A DNA stretch of 13,509 nucleotides from Bacillota bacterium (GCA_023392075.1 JAEVZU010000215.1:1-13509), one strand, 5' to 3'. Shown: positions 5,638 to 13,310, counted from the first letter of the stretch. Made by a program: numbers and translations. The notes: generated by a model not told the origin, from the sequence alone.

Positions 5638-7851
5638 TTATTCCGCAATTTTTTTTATTTTTAAAACGGTACTGTCAAAATCACCTTTTAGACTCAGCGG
5701 AAGGCCAATATGCATAAGCGTACTGCCATAATATATCCTGTTACTCCCGGCACTGTCGTCAGCCTGAACCCTATACCTTGAATTCTTTGACAAGCCCTGA
5801 AGCTTCAGTCTTTTACAGGGATCTCCAAACTTTTGAGAATGAAGGAATGCAAACACAACACTTTCCTCATCCGATTCAGAGATGTACTGTACTGCTGAAA
5901 CCGGGGAATTCCCAGGTGAAAGTAATCTATAAAGTCTGCCTGCCTGGATGATATGCCTTATATTTTTATATTCAGCAATATGACTGCTGTACAGGGAAAG
6001 CTCTTCATCTGTAAGATTACCGATGTTCGAACCTATACCAAGTCCTCCGCACATGGCCGAACGGAATTTATAGCTGATATCTCTCCTGCCGTTTCTCCTG
6101 TATTGCTGGTGAGTATCGGTTACCCAGCACATCATTATTCCGGGGTTGTAAAAATTAGTAAACCCTTCCTGAATGAAAAGTCTTTCATACGGGTCGGTAT
6201 TATCACTTGGCCAGCTTTGATCGGCATATTTGAGGATCCCCAGATCTATACGCCCCCCGCCGCCTGCACAGGTTTCAAGTTCTACTTCGGGAAACTCGTG
6301 CCTCAATGTGCTCCATATTTCATAAAGTGCATCTATGTGAGCTCTCCACAGCTCTCTGTAATCCAAACCTTCATATGAGCCCAGATCGGTTATCATTCTG
6401 TTCATATCCCATTTGAGAAAAGATATATTGTTTTGGTCAAGCAGGGAACGAAGCATATTCAGAAGATATTCCCTTACCTCTTTCAATGAAATATTAAGAA
6501 CGTACTGGTTGCGGGATTGCATGGGCACTATGCCGTTTATATGGTATATCCACTCGGGATGGGCTCTGAACAGGCAGCTGTCGGGATTTACCGCTTCAGG
6601 CTCCACCCAGATACCAAAATCCATACCCAAACTATTGACATAGGAAATGAGCTCTCCCAACCCGTTTGGAAATTTCCCGGCATTGGGTGTCCAGTCTCCT
6701 AGACCCGCATTATCTCCTTGCCGTTCTCCAAACCAGCCGTCATCCACCACAAACAATTCCACACCCATGGATGCAGCCTTATCTGCAAGCTTCATCTGGT
6801 CCTGGACATTTACATTGAAAGCCGTAGCCTCCCAGGAATTATACAGAACTCTTCTTGGCTTTGACGTTGTTGTAATATGGGCCCTTTGGAATTTGTGAAG
6901 CTTGCGGCTCATCCCGCCGAAGCCTCCGTTTGAAAATCCGAAAAAGAACTCAGGAGTCTCAAAACATTCTCCCTGACCAAGATTTCTGAAGAAATCCGAA
7001 TCGTTCATACCTCCGGTAACCCTTATATTATCGAATATGGTCTTCTCTACAGATATCTTCCAGTTGCCGCTGTAGGCAAGCTGACCGAACCAGACATTTC
7101 CGTTCTGCTCAGCCGCACCCTCTTCATAAACAGCAAAGGATGGATTGAAATGAGGCCCGGTTATGCCTCTTTTCGATTGCATATTGAATACACCTGTATT
7201 AACAGGGATATCATTGATGACAAACTCACCTGCCCACTTTCCGGTAACATACCTGAGAAAAGGTTTCTCAAGCTGCGGCAGACTTAATGCGGCAGACTGA
7301 AAATTTTCTATTTTAAGCGGGCCGCCGATATTGTTCAAAATTGCCCTCCTCGAAATTATATCCAATTCTTCATAAACCACATACTCAAGTATAAGATAGA
7401 ATTCCCTGGTTTTGTCCTTAAGAGTGATTCTAAGAGTCTGAACCTTATCCGTCCGGTTTATTTCAAATGCTTCCTTTGAAGCATTTGGTTCCTTTGAAGC
7501 ATTTGGTTCCTTTGAAGCAAGTGCTTCATTAGATCCACATGGATCTTCCTGTCCATTGAGAATCTCCCACCCGATAAATTCGGTAAAAACCGCACTTTCA
7601 CCGCCCTGCTGCAGTTTTAGGCATGGCTCTGAAAAGCTGCGCCCGTTCCAGCAGGTGAACTCTTCCCTGTCCATATTTGTATCGGGATCAAAGGAACTGT
7701 GAAAGTTCACTTCCATAAGTTCCGCACAGTCTTCTGCATTTACCGGTTCCCCCCAATATAGGTTCCGGAGATATTCACCCACTCCAAAAACATATGACAT
7801 ACCCCTGGTACTTAAATGAAAGAGCTTTTTATCTTCATGAAATATTATCAT
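5638..7851 (-). CDS. GH36 alpha-galactosidase
   Basis: A retaining alpha-galactosidase of glycoside hydrolase family 36 that removes terminal alpha-1,6-galactose from melibiose, raffinose-type sugars or galactomannan side chains. There is no signal peptide, so it acts in the cytosol on imported oligosaccharides. Numbered from the chosen ATG (737 residues), an N-terminal beta-supersandwich (1-330) precedes the TIM barrel with VVDDGWFGER (368-377), the nucleophile D482 in KWDMNR and the acid/base D550 in SDNTDPYERL. A C-terminal beta domain follows. Length and active-site spacing match bacterial GH36 enzymes. The frame opens six codons earlier with TTG, but the ATG at 7851 is preferred because AAAGGAAG lies at a normal distance. 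An in-frame hexapeptide repeat (ASKEPN twice, then ASKEAF) is inserted in the N-terminal domain. A promoter is seen at 8026-8055. No convincing terminator follows the stop, so transcripts may continue to the tRNA-His terminator. Confidence 0.95.
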   Translation of the reverse strand: MIIFHEDKKLFHLSTRGMSYVFGVGEYLRNLYWGEPVNAEDCAELMEVNFHSSFDPDTNMDREEFTCWNGRSFSEPCLKLQQGGESAVFTEFIGWEILNGQEDPCGSNEALASKEPNASKEPNASKEAFEINRTDKVQTLRITLKDKTREFYLILEYVVYEELDIISRRAILNNIGGPLKIENFQSAALSLPQLEKPFLRYVTGKWAGEFVINDIPVNTGVFNMQSKRGITGPHFNPSFAVYEEGAAEQNGNVWFGQLAYSGNWKISVEKTIFDNIRVTGGMNDSDFFRNLGQGECFETPEFFFGFSNGGFGGMSRKLHKFQRAHITTTSKPRRVLYNSWEATAFNVNVQDQMKLADKAASMGVELFVVDDGWFGERQGDNAGLGDWTPNAGKFPNGLGELISYVNSLGMDFGIWVEPEAVNPDSCLFRAHPEWIYHINGIVPMQSRNQYVLNISLKEVREYLLNMLRSLLDQNNISFLKWDMNRMITDLGSYEGLDYRELWRAHIDALYEIWSTLRHEFPEVELETCAGGGGRIDLGILKYADQSWPSDNTDPYERLFIQEGFTNFYNPGIMMCWVTDTHQQYRRNGRRDISYKFRSAMCGGLGIGSNIGNLTDEELSLYSSHIAEYKNIRHIIQAGRLYRLLSPGNSPVSAVQYISESDEESVVFAFLHSQKFGDPCKRLKLQGLSKNSRYRVQADDSAGSNRIYYGSTLMHIGLPLSLKGDFDSTVLKIKKIAE
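7465..7518. repeat. 18-bp in-frame tandem repeat inside the GH36 gene
   Basis: Two identical 18-base units (TTTGAAGCATTTGGTTCC at 7475-7492 and 7493-7510) and the first eight bases of a third encode the repeated peptide ASKEPN. The first copy is overlapped by a perfect 9-bp inverted repeat (AAATGCTTC / GAAGCATTT, 7465-7473 and 7478-7486). Hairpin-prone direct repeats of this kind arise by replication slippage. The unit is a multiple of three, so the reading frame is kept. The repeat falls in a polar loop of the N-terminal domain, away from the catalytic barrel. Confidence 0.9.
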
Positions 7852-8025
7852 TGGCCCACTTCCTTTCAATATATATATTTAACTATTTTATTAATTTAAT
7901 CAAGGCAAATGGATTTCTGCATAAAAATACTTATCAGTTTCCATAATACTATTTTAGATGATAATAACTGTTCTGAAAATAGACTAAAAAATTAAGATGA
8001 TGGACTATATTACGATTAAAAATAT

Positions 8026-8055
8026 TCTATATGCCTTAAAAATTGTTATTGTCAA
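8026..8055 (-). promoter_or_regulatory. promoter of the alpha-galactosidase gene
   Basis: The minus strand shows -35 TTGACA (8050-8055), an 18-base spacer and -10 TATAGA (8026-8031). The predicted start near 8019 leaves a long AT-rich untranslated leader. The 17 bases around the -35 are identical to those at the distal tRNA-His promoter. Confidence 0.6.
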
Positions 8056-8096
8056 TACTTCTGGTCATTAAATTATTTCCAAATATAACAAATTTC

Positions 8097-8125
8097 TTGC
8101 TTATTATTTGTGCAGATAGTATAAT
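8097..8125 (+). promoter_or_regulatory. promoter of the zinc-ribbon gene
   Basis: A -35 TTGCTT (8097-8102), a 17-base spacer and a perfect -10 TATAAT (8120-8125). Transcription should start near 8132, giving a leader of about 100 bases before the start codon, long for such a small gene. Confidence 0.78.
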
Positions 8126-8234
8126 ATAAGTGCTAAGGCTTATAATTTCTTATTCTTATTTGTACAATCCTTTTTCGCCCCGTAATGTTTAAGGTTTTAT
8201 ATGCTCAGCAATAAAAATTTTTGGAGGTATTCCA

Positions 8235-8411
8235 ATGCAAGACAAAACTCTTACTTGTAAAGATTGCGGCGCAACTTTTACTTTTACGGTTGGCGAGCAA
8301 CAATTTTATGCGGAAAAAGGATTCACAAACGAGCCTGCAAGATGTCCTGACTGTAGAAAAGCTAAAAAAGCTTCACAAAAAAGTTCTAATGGTGGATTTT
8401 CTAGAAGATAG
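8235..8411 (+). CDS. small zinc-ribbon protein
   Basis: A 58-residue protein with two CxxC pairs, C8-x2-C11 and C37-x2-C40, that should bind one zinc ion as a treble-clef or zinc-ribbon knuckle. The sequence between them (ATFTFTVGEQQFYAEKGFTN) and the CPDCRKAKKA segment match the probable zinc-ribbon family (zf-trcl type) common in Clostridia. The tail is basic and Ser/Gly-rich, which suggests nucleic-acid or ribosome contact, but no function is established. The ATG at 8235 stands seven bases after GGAGG (8223-8227). It is monocistronic, with its own promoter upstream and terminator 30 bases downstream. It is divergent from the alpha-galactosidase and convergent with galM. It is shorter than usual ORF cut-offs and overlaps a longer meaningless frame, so it is easily missed. 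Confidence 0.9.
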   Translation: MQDKTLTCKDCGATFTFTVGEQQFYAEKGFTNEPARCPDCRKAKKASQKSSNGGFSRR

Positions 8412-8441
8412 GTTTGTGCCGACAGGTACTGTATAACAATT

Positions 8442-8468
8442 AACCCCTGGTTTTTACCAGGGGTTTTT
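8442..8468 (+). terminator. terminator of the zinc-ribbon gene
   Basis: A ten-base stem AACCCCTGGT / ACCAGGGGTT with a four-T loop continues into TTT-G-TT. It lies between convergent genes. On the minus strand the hairpin is followed by TTAATTGTT, so it may also stop galM transcripts less efficiently. Confidence 0.94.
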
Positions 8469-8498
8469 GTTGTTATTTATAATTGTTTATTTATTTAA

Positions 8499-9542
8499 TC
8501 ACTTGGTAGCAAATTTATATATTGTTACATGATGATACTGTTCTTTTGCTTTGAGAACAGGTGACGGAAAATGCCTGTGCTTCATTGCATTTGGAAAGTA
8601 CTGGGTTTCAAGGCAAAGCCCGTTCCTTTTGCCATAGACGGCATTTTCCTTTCCATTAAGGTTATTGAGGAAATTTCCCGAATAGAACTGTACACCGGGT
8701 TTAGTGGTAAACACCTGCATCAAACGGCCGCTTTCGGGATGATATAACTCTACTGCCACTTCCCTGATATCTCCCTTGGTATTCAAAACCCAGTTATGAT
8801 CATAGCCTCCCCCGTTTTTAATCTGTTCATCGCTGCTGTTAAAGCCTTCGGCAAAATTTCTGAGCGTAGTAAAATCCATTACTGTGCCTTTTACGCTTCG
8901 GATTTCTCCGGTTGGGATACACTCATCATTTACAGGTGTAAAGCTGTCTGCATTTATATAAATCTGGTGCTTCAGGATATCTCCCGATGCATGCCCGCCC
9001 AGATTGAAATATGCATGATTTGTCAGATTCAATACAGTATCCTGATCGGAAACCGCATTGTAGTCTATAACAAGCTCATTTCCCTCGGTTAATGAATATT
9101 CAACCTTTACGTCAACCTTCCCGGGATAATTCTCCTCCCCATCAGGACTTGTGTGGGTCAATACAAGCTTTTCACCATTAACTTCAGCCTTCCAGACAAC
9201 ATTGTGAAACCCTGTTAATCCGCCGTGCAGATGATTTTTCCCATCATTCTTAGCCAGTTCATATACTTTTCCGTTGAGTTCAAATCTGGCATCCTCTATT
9301 CTGTTTGCGTGCCTTCCCACAAGTGCTCCGAGATATCCGGGATTTTCAATATATTTGTCAAGATTCCTGTAGCCTAAAGCCACATCTGTCATGTTTCCGT
9401 TTTTATCGGGCACTGTAATCGAAACTATTATACCGCCAAAATTGGTTATATCAACAGATACTTTTTTTGAATTTGTAAGAGTAAAAATATCTACCTTTGT
9501 TCCGTCGGGCAAAGTACCGAAATAATTCTTTGTTATACTCAC
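8499..9542 (-). CDS. galM: aldose 1-epimerase (galactose mutarotase)
   Basis: A cytosolic mutarotase that interconverts the alpha and beta anomers of galactose or glucose, feeding the Leloir pathway. From the chosen start it has 347 residues, the normal length. Key residues are H106 in NHLHGG, catalytic acid H176 in NLTNHAYFNLGG, D248 in GGYDHNW and catalytic base E312 in LCLETQYFPN, all at family spacing. The frame is open for 31 codons further upstream from a TTG, but that stretch is low-complexity and AT-rich. The GTG at 9542 gives (M)SITKNYFGTLPDG, the usual GalM N terminus, with GGGAGG eight bases ahead. A hairpin (9566-9608) sits just upstream of that RBS. The gene follows the ABC exporter pair after 167 bases and may be read from the same transcript. 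Confidence 0.95.
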   Translation of the reverse strand: MSITKNYFGTLPDGTKVDIFTLTNSKKVSVDITNFGGIIVSITVPDKNGNMTDVALGYRNLDKYIENPGYLGALVGRHANRIEDARFELNGKVYELAKNDGKNHLHGGLTGFHNVVWKAEVNGEKLVLTHTSPDGEENYPGKVDVKVEYSLTEGNELVIDYNAVSDQDTVLNLTNHAYFNLGGHASGDILKHQIYINADSFTPVNDECIPTGEIRSVKGTVMDFTTLRNFAEGFNSSDEQIKNGGGYDHNWVLNTKGDIREVAVELYHPESGRLMQVFTTKPGVQFYSGNFLNNLNGKENAVYGKRNGLCLETQYFPNAMKHRHFPSPVLKAKEQYHHVTIYKFATK

Positions 9543-9550
9543 TGTTTTAT

Positions 9551-9556
9551 CCTCCC
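9551..9556 (-). promoter_or_regulatory. ribosome binding site fixing the galM start
   Basis: GGGAGG on the minus strand, eight bases before the GTG at 9542. It lies inside the longer open frame and supports GTG over the upstream TTG as the true start. Confidence 0.85.
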
Positions 9557-9565
9557 AGATCCGAA

Positions 9566-9608
9566 TTAAAAGATTAAACTTATTTAATTTAATCAGTTTA
9601 TCTTTTAA
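9566..9608 (-). promoter_or_regulatory. AT-rich hairpin upstream of the galM RBS
   Basis: TTAAAAGATTAAAC (9566-9579) and GTTTATCTTTTAA (9596-9608) pair over 13 bases with one bulged base around a 16-base loop. It ends nine bases before the galM RBS. It could affect mRNA processing or translation of galM. It is not followed by a T run on the minus strand, so it is not a terminator. Chance pairing in AT-rich DNA is possible. Confidence 0.4.
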
Positions 9609-9631
9609 ATTTATTTTATTTATATCATAAT

Positions 9632-9673
9632 TCAATATTCAATGCATGTAAAGTACACAGTTATAAGCCTCAT
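9632..9673 (-). CDS. possible 13-codon ORF between the ABC genes and galM
   Basis: ATG at 9673 follows GCAGGAGGG with a five-base spacer and opens a frame encoding MRLITVYFTCIEY before TGA. It begins 37 bases after the end of the second ABC gene and is followed by the hairpin at 9566-9608. A strong RBS in front of so short a frame may mark a leader peptide for galM or a decayed gene start. The peptide itself is unrecognised and may be meaningless. Confidence 0.3.
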   Translation of the reverse strand: MRLITVYFTCIEY

Positions 9674-9709
9674 TGAATCCCTCCTGCGGAAAATCAATAT
9701 ATGCTCAGG

Positions 9710-11494
9710 TTATACAGCCTCAAGCACACTGAATTGTGAATTGTACAATTTGTAATAGTGCCCTTTTAAATTCAGCAATTCTTCGTGTGTTCCGCGTTCC
9801 ACTATTGAGCCGCTGTCAATGTACATGATACAATCCGCATTTTTTATTGTAGAAAGTCTGTGTGCAATTATAAATGAAGTTCTGCCTTTCAGCAGCCTTT
9901 GCAGACCGTTTTGAAGAGCAAGCTCGGTCCGGGTATCTATACTTGAGGTCGCCTCATCCAAAATAAGAATTCTTGGGTCTGCAAGCAGCGCTCTGGCAAA
10001 GGATATAAGCTGCCGTTCTCCAATGGACAGCCTCGTTCCCCTTTCATTTATTTCGGTATTGTACCCATCCTTCAGATTCATTATAAAATCATGGGCACAT
10101 ACTGCTTTAGCAGCCTGTATGGCATCCTCATCGCTGGCGTCCGGTCTCGCGTATTTAATGTTGCTCATCACTGTTCCCGAGAAAAGGAAGGTATCCTGAA
10201 GCATGACGCCCATTTGGTTTCTGAGGGAACCCAGTGTGACATTTCTTATATTTATTCCATCAACCAGCACCTCTCCCTCCTGAACATCATAAAATCGGCT
10301 GATAAGGTTGATTACCGTACTCTTTCCCGCTCCGGTAGGTCCAACAAGTGCAATGGTACTGCCCGGCTCGACCTTAAAGTTTATATCATCAAGAATTTTG
10401 CTTCCGGCTTCTACGTCATATGTAAAGCCAACATTTTTGAATTCTACCTTTCCTTTTACCAGAGGCATTTCGGTTGCTCCGGGCAGATTGGAAATTGACG
10501 GTTTTTCATCTATGGTCTCAAATATTCTCTCAAGGTAGGCCATTGCATTAATCATTGCGTTATAAAAATTCCCCATATTGGTAATTGGCTGCCAGAATCT
10601 CCATATATAACTTACAAACGCAATCAGCACACCGACGGATACATCCTGCAGCCATATTATCCCTGCAAAATAGAGGACTGCCACACCTGTTGTCGAGATG
10701 GTATCAATAATGGGCCATAGAATAAAGTTGGATTTGACAAATTTCATCCATGCCTTTCTATAGGCAGTACTCAGTTCGTGGAAAATACTCTCGTTCTTCT
10801 TCTCACGTGCAAAGGACTGGGTTACCTTGACACCGCATATACTCTCGTGGATATATGCATTAAGGTTTGACTGCTTCATGCTTAAAGCCTGGGTATTCCT
10901 TCTCTGTATATTTTTGATCAGCATTATGGCTATTATAAGCGGAGGCAATCCCAGCAGGCTGACCAGTGTGAGCTTTACATTTATGAACAGCATGAAAACC
11001 ACGATACACACCAGCGTGAACATATCTGTTATAAAGTTTATAAAACCGTTTGACAGCAGGTCACTCAGAGAATTGACATAGTTCAGTACCCTGACCAGTA
11101 TTTTTCCGTGGGGGCGGCTGTCATAATATGAAAATGGAAGCTCCTGAAGTTTGTAAAAAATATCTTCCCTGATCTTTTTTACAATATTATTACCTATGGT
11201 CGACATAAGCTTGACCCTGAATTTGAAACATATTGCATTTATAATAAGAGTGACTGCAAAAATGACCGACAAAATTATCAATCCGTTAATATCCTCAGCC
11301 GGAATTTTGTTGTCTATTGCATCCTGTACAAGTACCGGGCCCAGCAGATTTGCAACGCTGGCTATAAGCATCAGCATTACTGTAACAACTATAGTGAGCT
11401 TATAGGGCTTCATATATCTCAAAAGCCTTATTAAGTCTTTCATTCTGAAAACCGATACCAATTCTTCATCCACATCGTACTTGTTTCTGGCCAT
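9710..11494 (-). CDS. ABC exporter half-transporter, consensus Walker B subunit
   Basis: A 594-residue type IV ABC exporter subunit with six membrane helices in about 30-310 and an ATPase domain in 348-590. Walker A is GPTGAGKST (385-393), the Q-loop glutamine is 433, Walker B is ILILDE with catalytic E514, and the switch histidine is H545. The signature is LSIGERQ (489-495) instead of LSGGQ. Its partner has the opposite pattern, so the two should form a heterodimer of the BmrCD, LmrCD or TM287/288 type, with one hydrolysing site and one degenerate site. Substrates of that group are drugs and lipophilic compounds; the substrate here is unknown. Its ATG at 11494 shares one base with the stop codon of the upstream gene (TAATG), and its RBS GGAGG lies inside that gene's last codons, so translation is coupled. 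Confidence 0.95.
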   Translation of the reverse strand: MARNKYDVDEELVSVFRMKDLIRLLRYMKPYKLTIVVTVMLMLIASVANLLGPVLVQDAIDNKIPAEDINGLIILSVIFAVTLIINAICFKFRVKLMSTIGNNIVKKIREDIFYKLQELPFSYYDSRPHGKILVRVLNYVNSLSDLLSNGFINFITDMFTLVCIVVFMLFINVKLTLVSLLGLPPLIIAIMLIKNIQRRNTQALSMKQSNLNAYIHESICGVKVTQSFAREKKNESIFHELSTAYRKAWMKFVKSNFILWPIIDTISTTGVAVLYFAGIIWLQDVSVGVLIAFVSYIWRFWQPITNMGNFYNAMINAMAYLERIFETIDEKPSISNLPGATEMPLVKGKVEFKNVGFTYDVEAGSKILDDINFKVEPGSTIALVGPTGAGKSTVINLISRFYDVQEGEVLVDGINIRNVTLGSLRNQMGVMLQDTFLFSGTVMSNIKYARPDASDEDAIQAAKAVCAHDFIMNLKDGYNTEINERGTRLSIGERQLISFARALLADPRILILDEATSSIDTRTELALQNGLQRLLKGRTSFIIAHRLSTIKNADCIMYIDSGSIVERGTHEELLNLKGHYYKLYNSQFSVLEAV

Positions 11495-13239
11495 TAACCC
11501 ACCTCCTTGACTGCTGCGGCGTCAAAATCGCCGAATTGGGTAAGATAGACATTATAATAGTACCCCTTCTGTTCCAGAAGTTCCTCATGCGTACCCTGTT
11601 CAATAATTGTTCCTCCGTTAAGAACTATTATCTTGTCGGCATTTTTGACAGAAGCTATTCTGTGGGCAATTATAAATGTTGTTTTATTATTATAGAAGGA
11701 TCTTAATGTCTTGTGTATCTCAAATTCTGTTTCCATATCAACGCTGGAGGTGGTATCGTCCAGGATCAGTATGGAAGGATCTTTCAGAATAGCTCTTGCA
11801 AGTGCTATTCTCTGCCTCTGCCCGCCGGACAAACCCACTCCCCTCTCCCCGATAATGGTATCATAACCTTCGGGCAGGTTTGATATGAACTTATGGGCAT
11901 CTGCTATTCCCGCCGCCCACTTCACCGATTCATACGGGGCATCCGGTACGCCATAGGCGATATTGCCCTCAATGGTATCTGAGAAAAGGAATACATCCTG
12001 CATTGCAACCGATATTTTTTCACGGAGGTTTCTCAATTCGATATCTCTGACATTTACATTGTCTATGAGTACTTCACCCTCACTGCAGTCATAAAATCTG
12101 CATATGAGATTTACCAGTGTGGATTTTCCTGAACCGGTAGGTCCTATTATAGCTATTGTCTGTCCGGGATTGGCCTTAAGGCTGACATTTTTCAGAACCT
12201 CATCCCCTTCGTAGCCAAAGCAGACATTTTTAAATTCAACCACACCTTTGATATCTTCTTCGGCAGGTTTTTCCACGTTGCTTATTGATGTCTCTGTTTC
12301 GAAAAATTCTCTGATTTTATCGGCCGAGGCGTTAAAACGCTGAATGTCATTTATAAGCCAGCCGCACTGTCTCATAGGATTTCCCAGAGCCCATATTATA
12401 GAGTTGAAGGTTACCAGCTCTCCGATGGATATCTGATTGTTGATTACCAAAATACCACCTATTATTATGATGGTAAGTGAAAGAGTTCCCGCAAGCGAAT
12501 CTATTACGGGGAGATATTTTGACCAAACATTGGCCGAATCCATGTTTTTTTGTCTGTAAGCTTCATTTTCCCTGTCAAATTTGTCAATCTCGATTTTTTG
12601 TGTGGCAAAGGCCTTTATGACCCTGTTTCCGCTGATATTCTCCTGTACTACCGAATTCAGTCTTGAAAACTGCTGTCTGACAGCTGAAAAAGTCGGTCTG
12701 ACCTCATTGGCAAGTTTTATGGCCGCCCAGCCGAGAAACGGTATGACCAGAAGCAGCACAAGTGTAAACTGCCAATTGATTGTGAATAAAAGTATCACCG
12801 CAAAAATAAAAATTACGGTATTTTCAAAAACCATGTAAATAACCCAGGATATAAAATGGCGGACCATATCCATATCACCTGTCATTTTTGCCATAATGTC
12901 ACCGGTTCTGGTTGTGTCGAAAAACTTGAAGTCCAGTTCCTGCAGCTTTTTGTACATATCCTCCCTGATGGTCATATATGCTCCCTGGGAGACCTTCTCA
13001 AAGTTAATTTGATATGTAAATCTTATCGTTGCCTTTGCTACTGTGGCCCCGATCATTAATGCTGCCAGTGTAAAAAGTATTTCCCTGTGGCCCTGCTTGA
13101 TAACCCTGTCAACAATAATACCGGACACATATGGAGATATCATGCTTAGCGCTGAAGCAACAAGGACCATGATAAGGCTTATGCAAACCCGGAGTTTATA
13201 TTTCTTTATATAGCTCCATACCCACTTTACATTTTCCAT
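11494..13239 (-). CDS. ABC exporter half-transporter, degenerate Walker B subunit
   Basis: A 581-residue partner subunit: six membrane helices in about 15-300, then an ATPase domain in 332-575. Walker A is GPTGSGKST (366-374), the Q-loop glutamine is 414, the signature is a canonical LSGGQ (470-474) and the switch histidine is H526. Walker B reads LILDD, with D495 where the catalytic glutamate normally stands, the established mark of the non-hydrolysing site in heterodimeric exporters. Its intact LSGGQ completes the active site built on E514 of the other subunit. The ATG at 13239 has only a fair RBS (GGAAGG, about 11 bases ahead). A nearly perfect RBS 55 bases further upstream serves a short overlapping frame (13196-13288), so initiation here may depend on translation of that frame. 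Confidence 0.95.
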   Translation of the reverse strand: MENVKWVWSYIKKYKLRVCISLIMVLVASALSMISPYVSGIIVDRVIKQGHREILFTLAALMIGATVAKATIRFTYQINFEKVSQGAYMTIREDMYKKLQELDFKFFDTTRTGDIMAKMTGDMDMVRHFISWVIYMVFENTVIFIFAVILLFTINWQFTLVLLLVIPFLGWAAIKLANEVRPTFSAVRQQFSRLNSVVQENISGNRVIKAFATQKIEIDKFDRENEAYRQKNMDSANVWSKYLPVIDSLAGTLSLTIIIIGGILVINNQISIGELVTFNSIIWALGNPMRQCGWLINDIQRFNASADKIREFFETETSISNVEKPAEEDIKGVVEFKNVCFGYEGDEVLKNVSLKANPGQTIAIIGPTGSGKSTLVNLICRFYDCSEGEVLIDNVNVRDIELRNLREKISVAMQDVFLFSDTIEGNIAYGVPDAPYESVKWAAGIADAHKFISNLPEGYDTIIGERGVGLSGGQRQRIALARAILKDPSILILDDTTSSVDMETEFEIHKTLRSFYNNKTTFIIAHRIASVKNADKIIVLNGGTIIEQGTHEELLEQKGYYYNVYLTQFGDFDAAAVKEVG

Positions 13240-13288
13240 AGATAAGTAATTCCTTCCACTTTATGTTTTCAAAGTCAATTACTGCCAA
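13196..13288 (-). CDS. possible 30-residue leader ORF overlapping the ABC gene start
   Basis: A TTG at 13288 lies five bases after AGGAGGTGA (13294-13302), a nine-base match to the 16S rRNA 3' end. The frame encodes about 30 residues (MAVIDFENIKWK...YKEI) and ends with TAA at 13196, 44 bases inside the first ABC gene in another frame. The RBS is far better than that of the ABC gene itself, so it probably serves something. By position this resembles the BmrB leader peptide ahead of bmrCD in Bacillus subtilis, which controls that exporter by ribosome-mediated attenuation. The non-ATG start and the lack of a recognisable family keep confidence low. Confidence 0.35.
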   Translation of the reverse strand: MAVIDFENIKWKELLIYGKCKVGMELYKEI

Positions 13289-13293
13289 TGCCG

Positions 13294-13302
13294 TCACCTC
13301 CT
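13294..13302 (-). promoter_or_regulatory. near-perfect Shine-Dalgarno without an ATG
   Basis: AGGAGGTGA on the minus strand complements nine bases of the 16S rRNA tail. The nearest usable start is TTG at 13288; the ABC exporter ATG is 54 bases away, too far to be served directly. It is either the RBS of a leader ORF or a ribosome standby site. Confidence 0.6.
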
Positions 13303-13310
13303 CGAAAATT

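Larger units (their letters stand above)
7852..8234. other. divergent intergenic region, alpha-galactosidase / zinc-ribbon gene
   Basis: This AT-rich gap contains a minus-strand promoter (8026-8055), a roughly 170-base leader for the alpha-galactosidase, and a plus-strand promoter (8097-8125) with a roughly 100-base leader for the zinc-ribbon gene. I see no ORF with a ribosome binding site, no strong terminator and no clear cre box. Confidence 0.7.

Noticed and set aside
8221..8436. A 71-codon frame starting at 8221
   Set aside because: It is a different frame over the zinc-ribbon gene. The RBS and the conserved CxxC motifs belong to the 8235 ATG frame.
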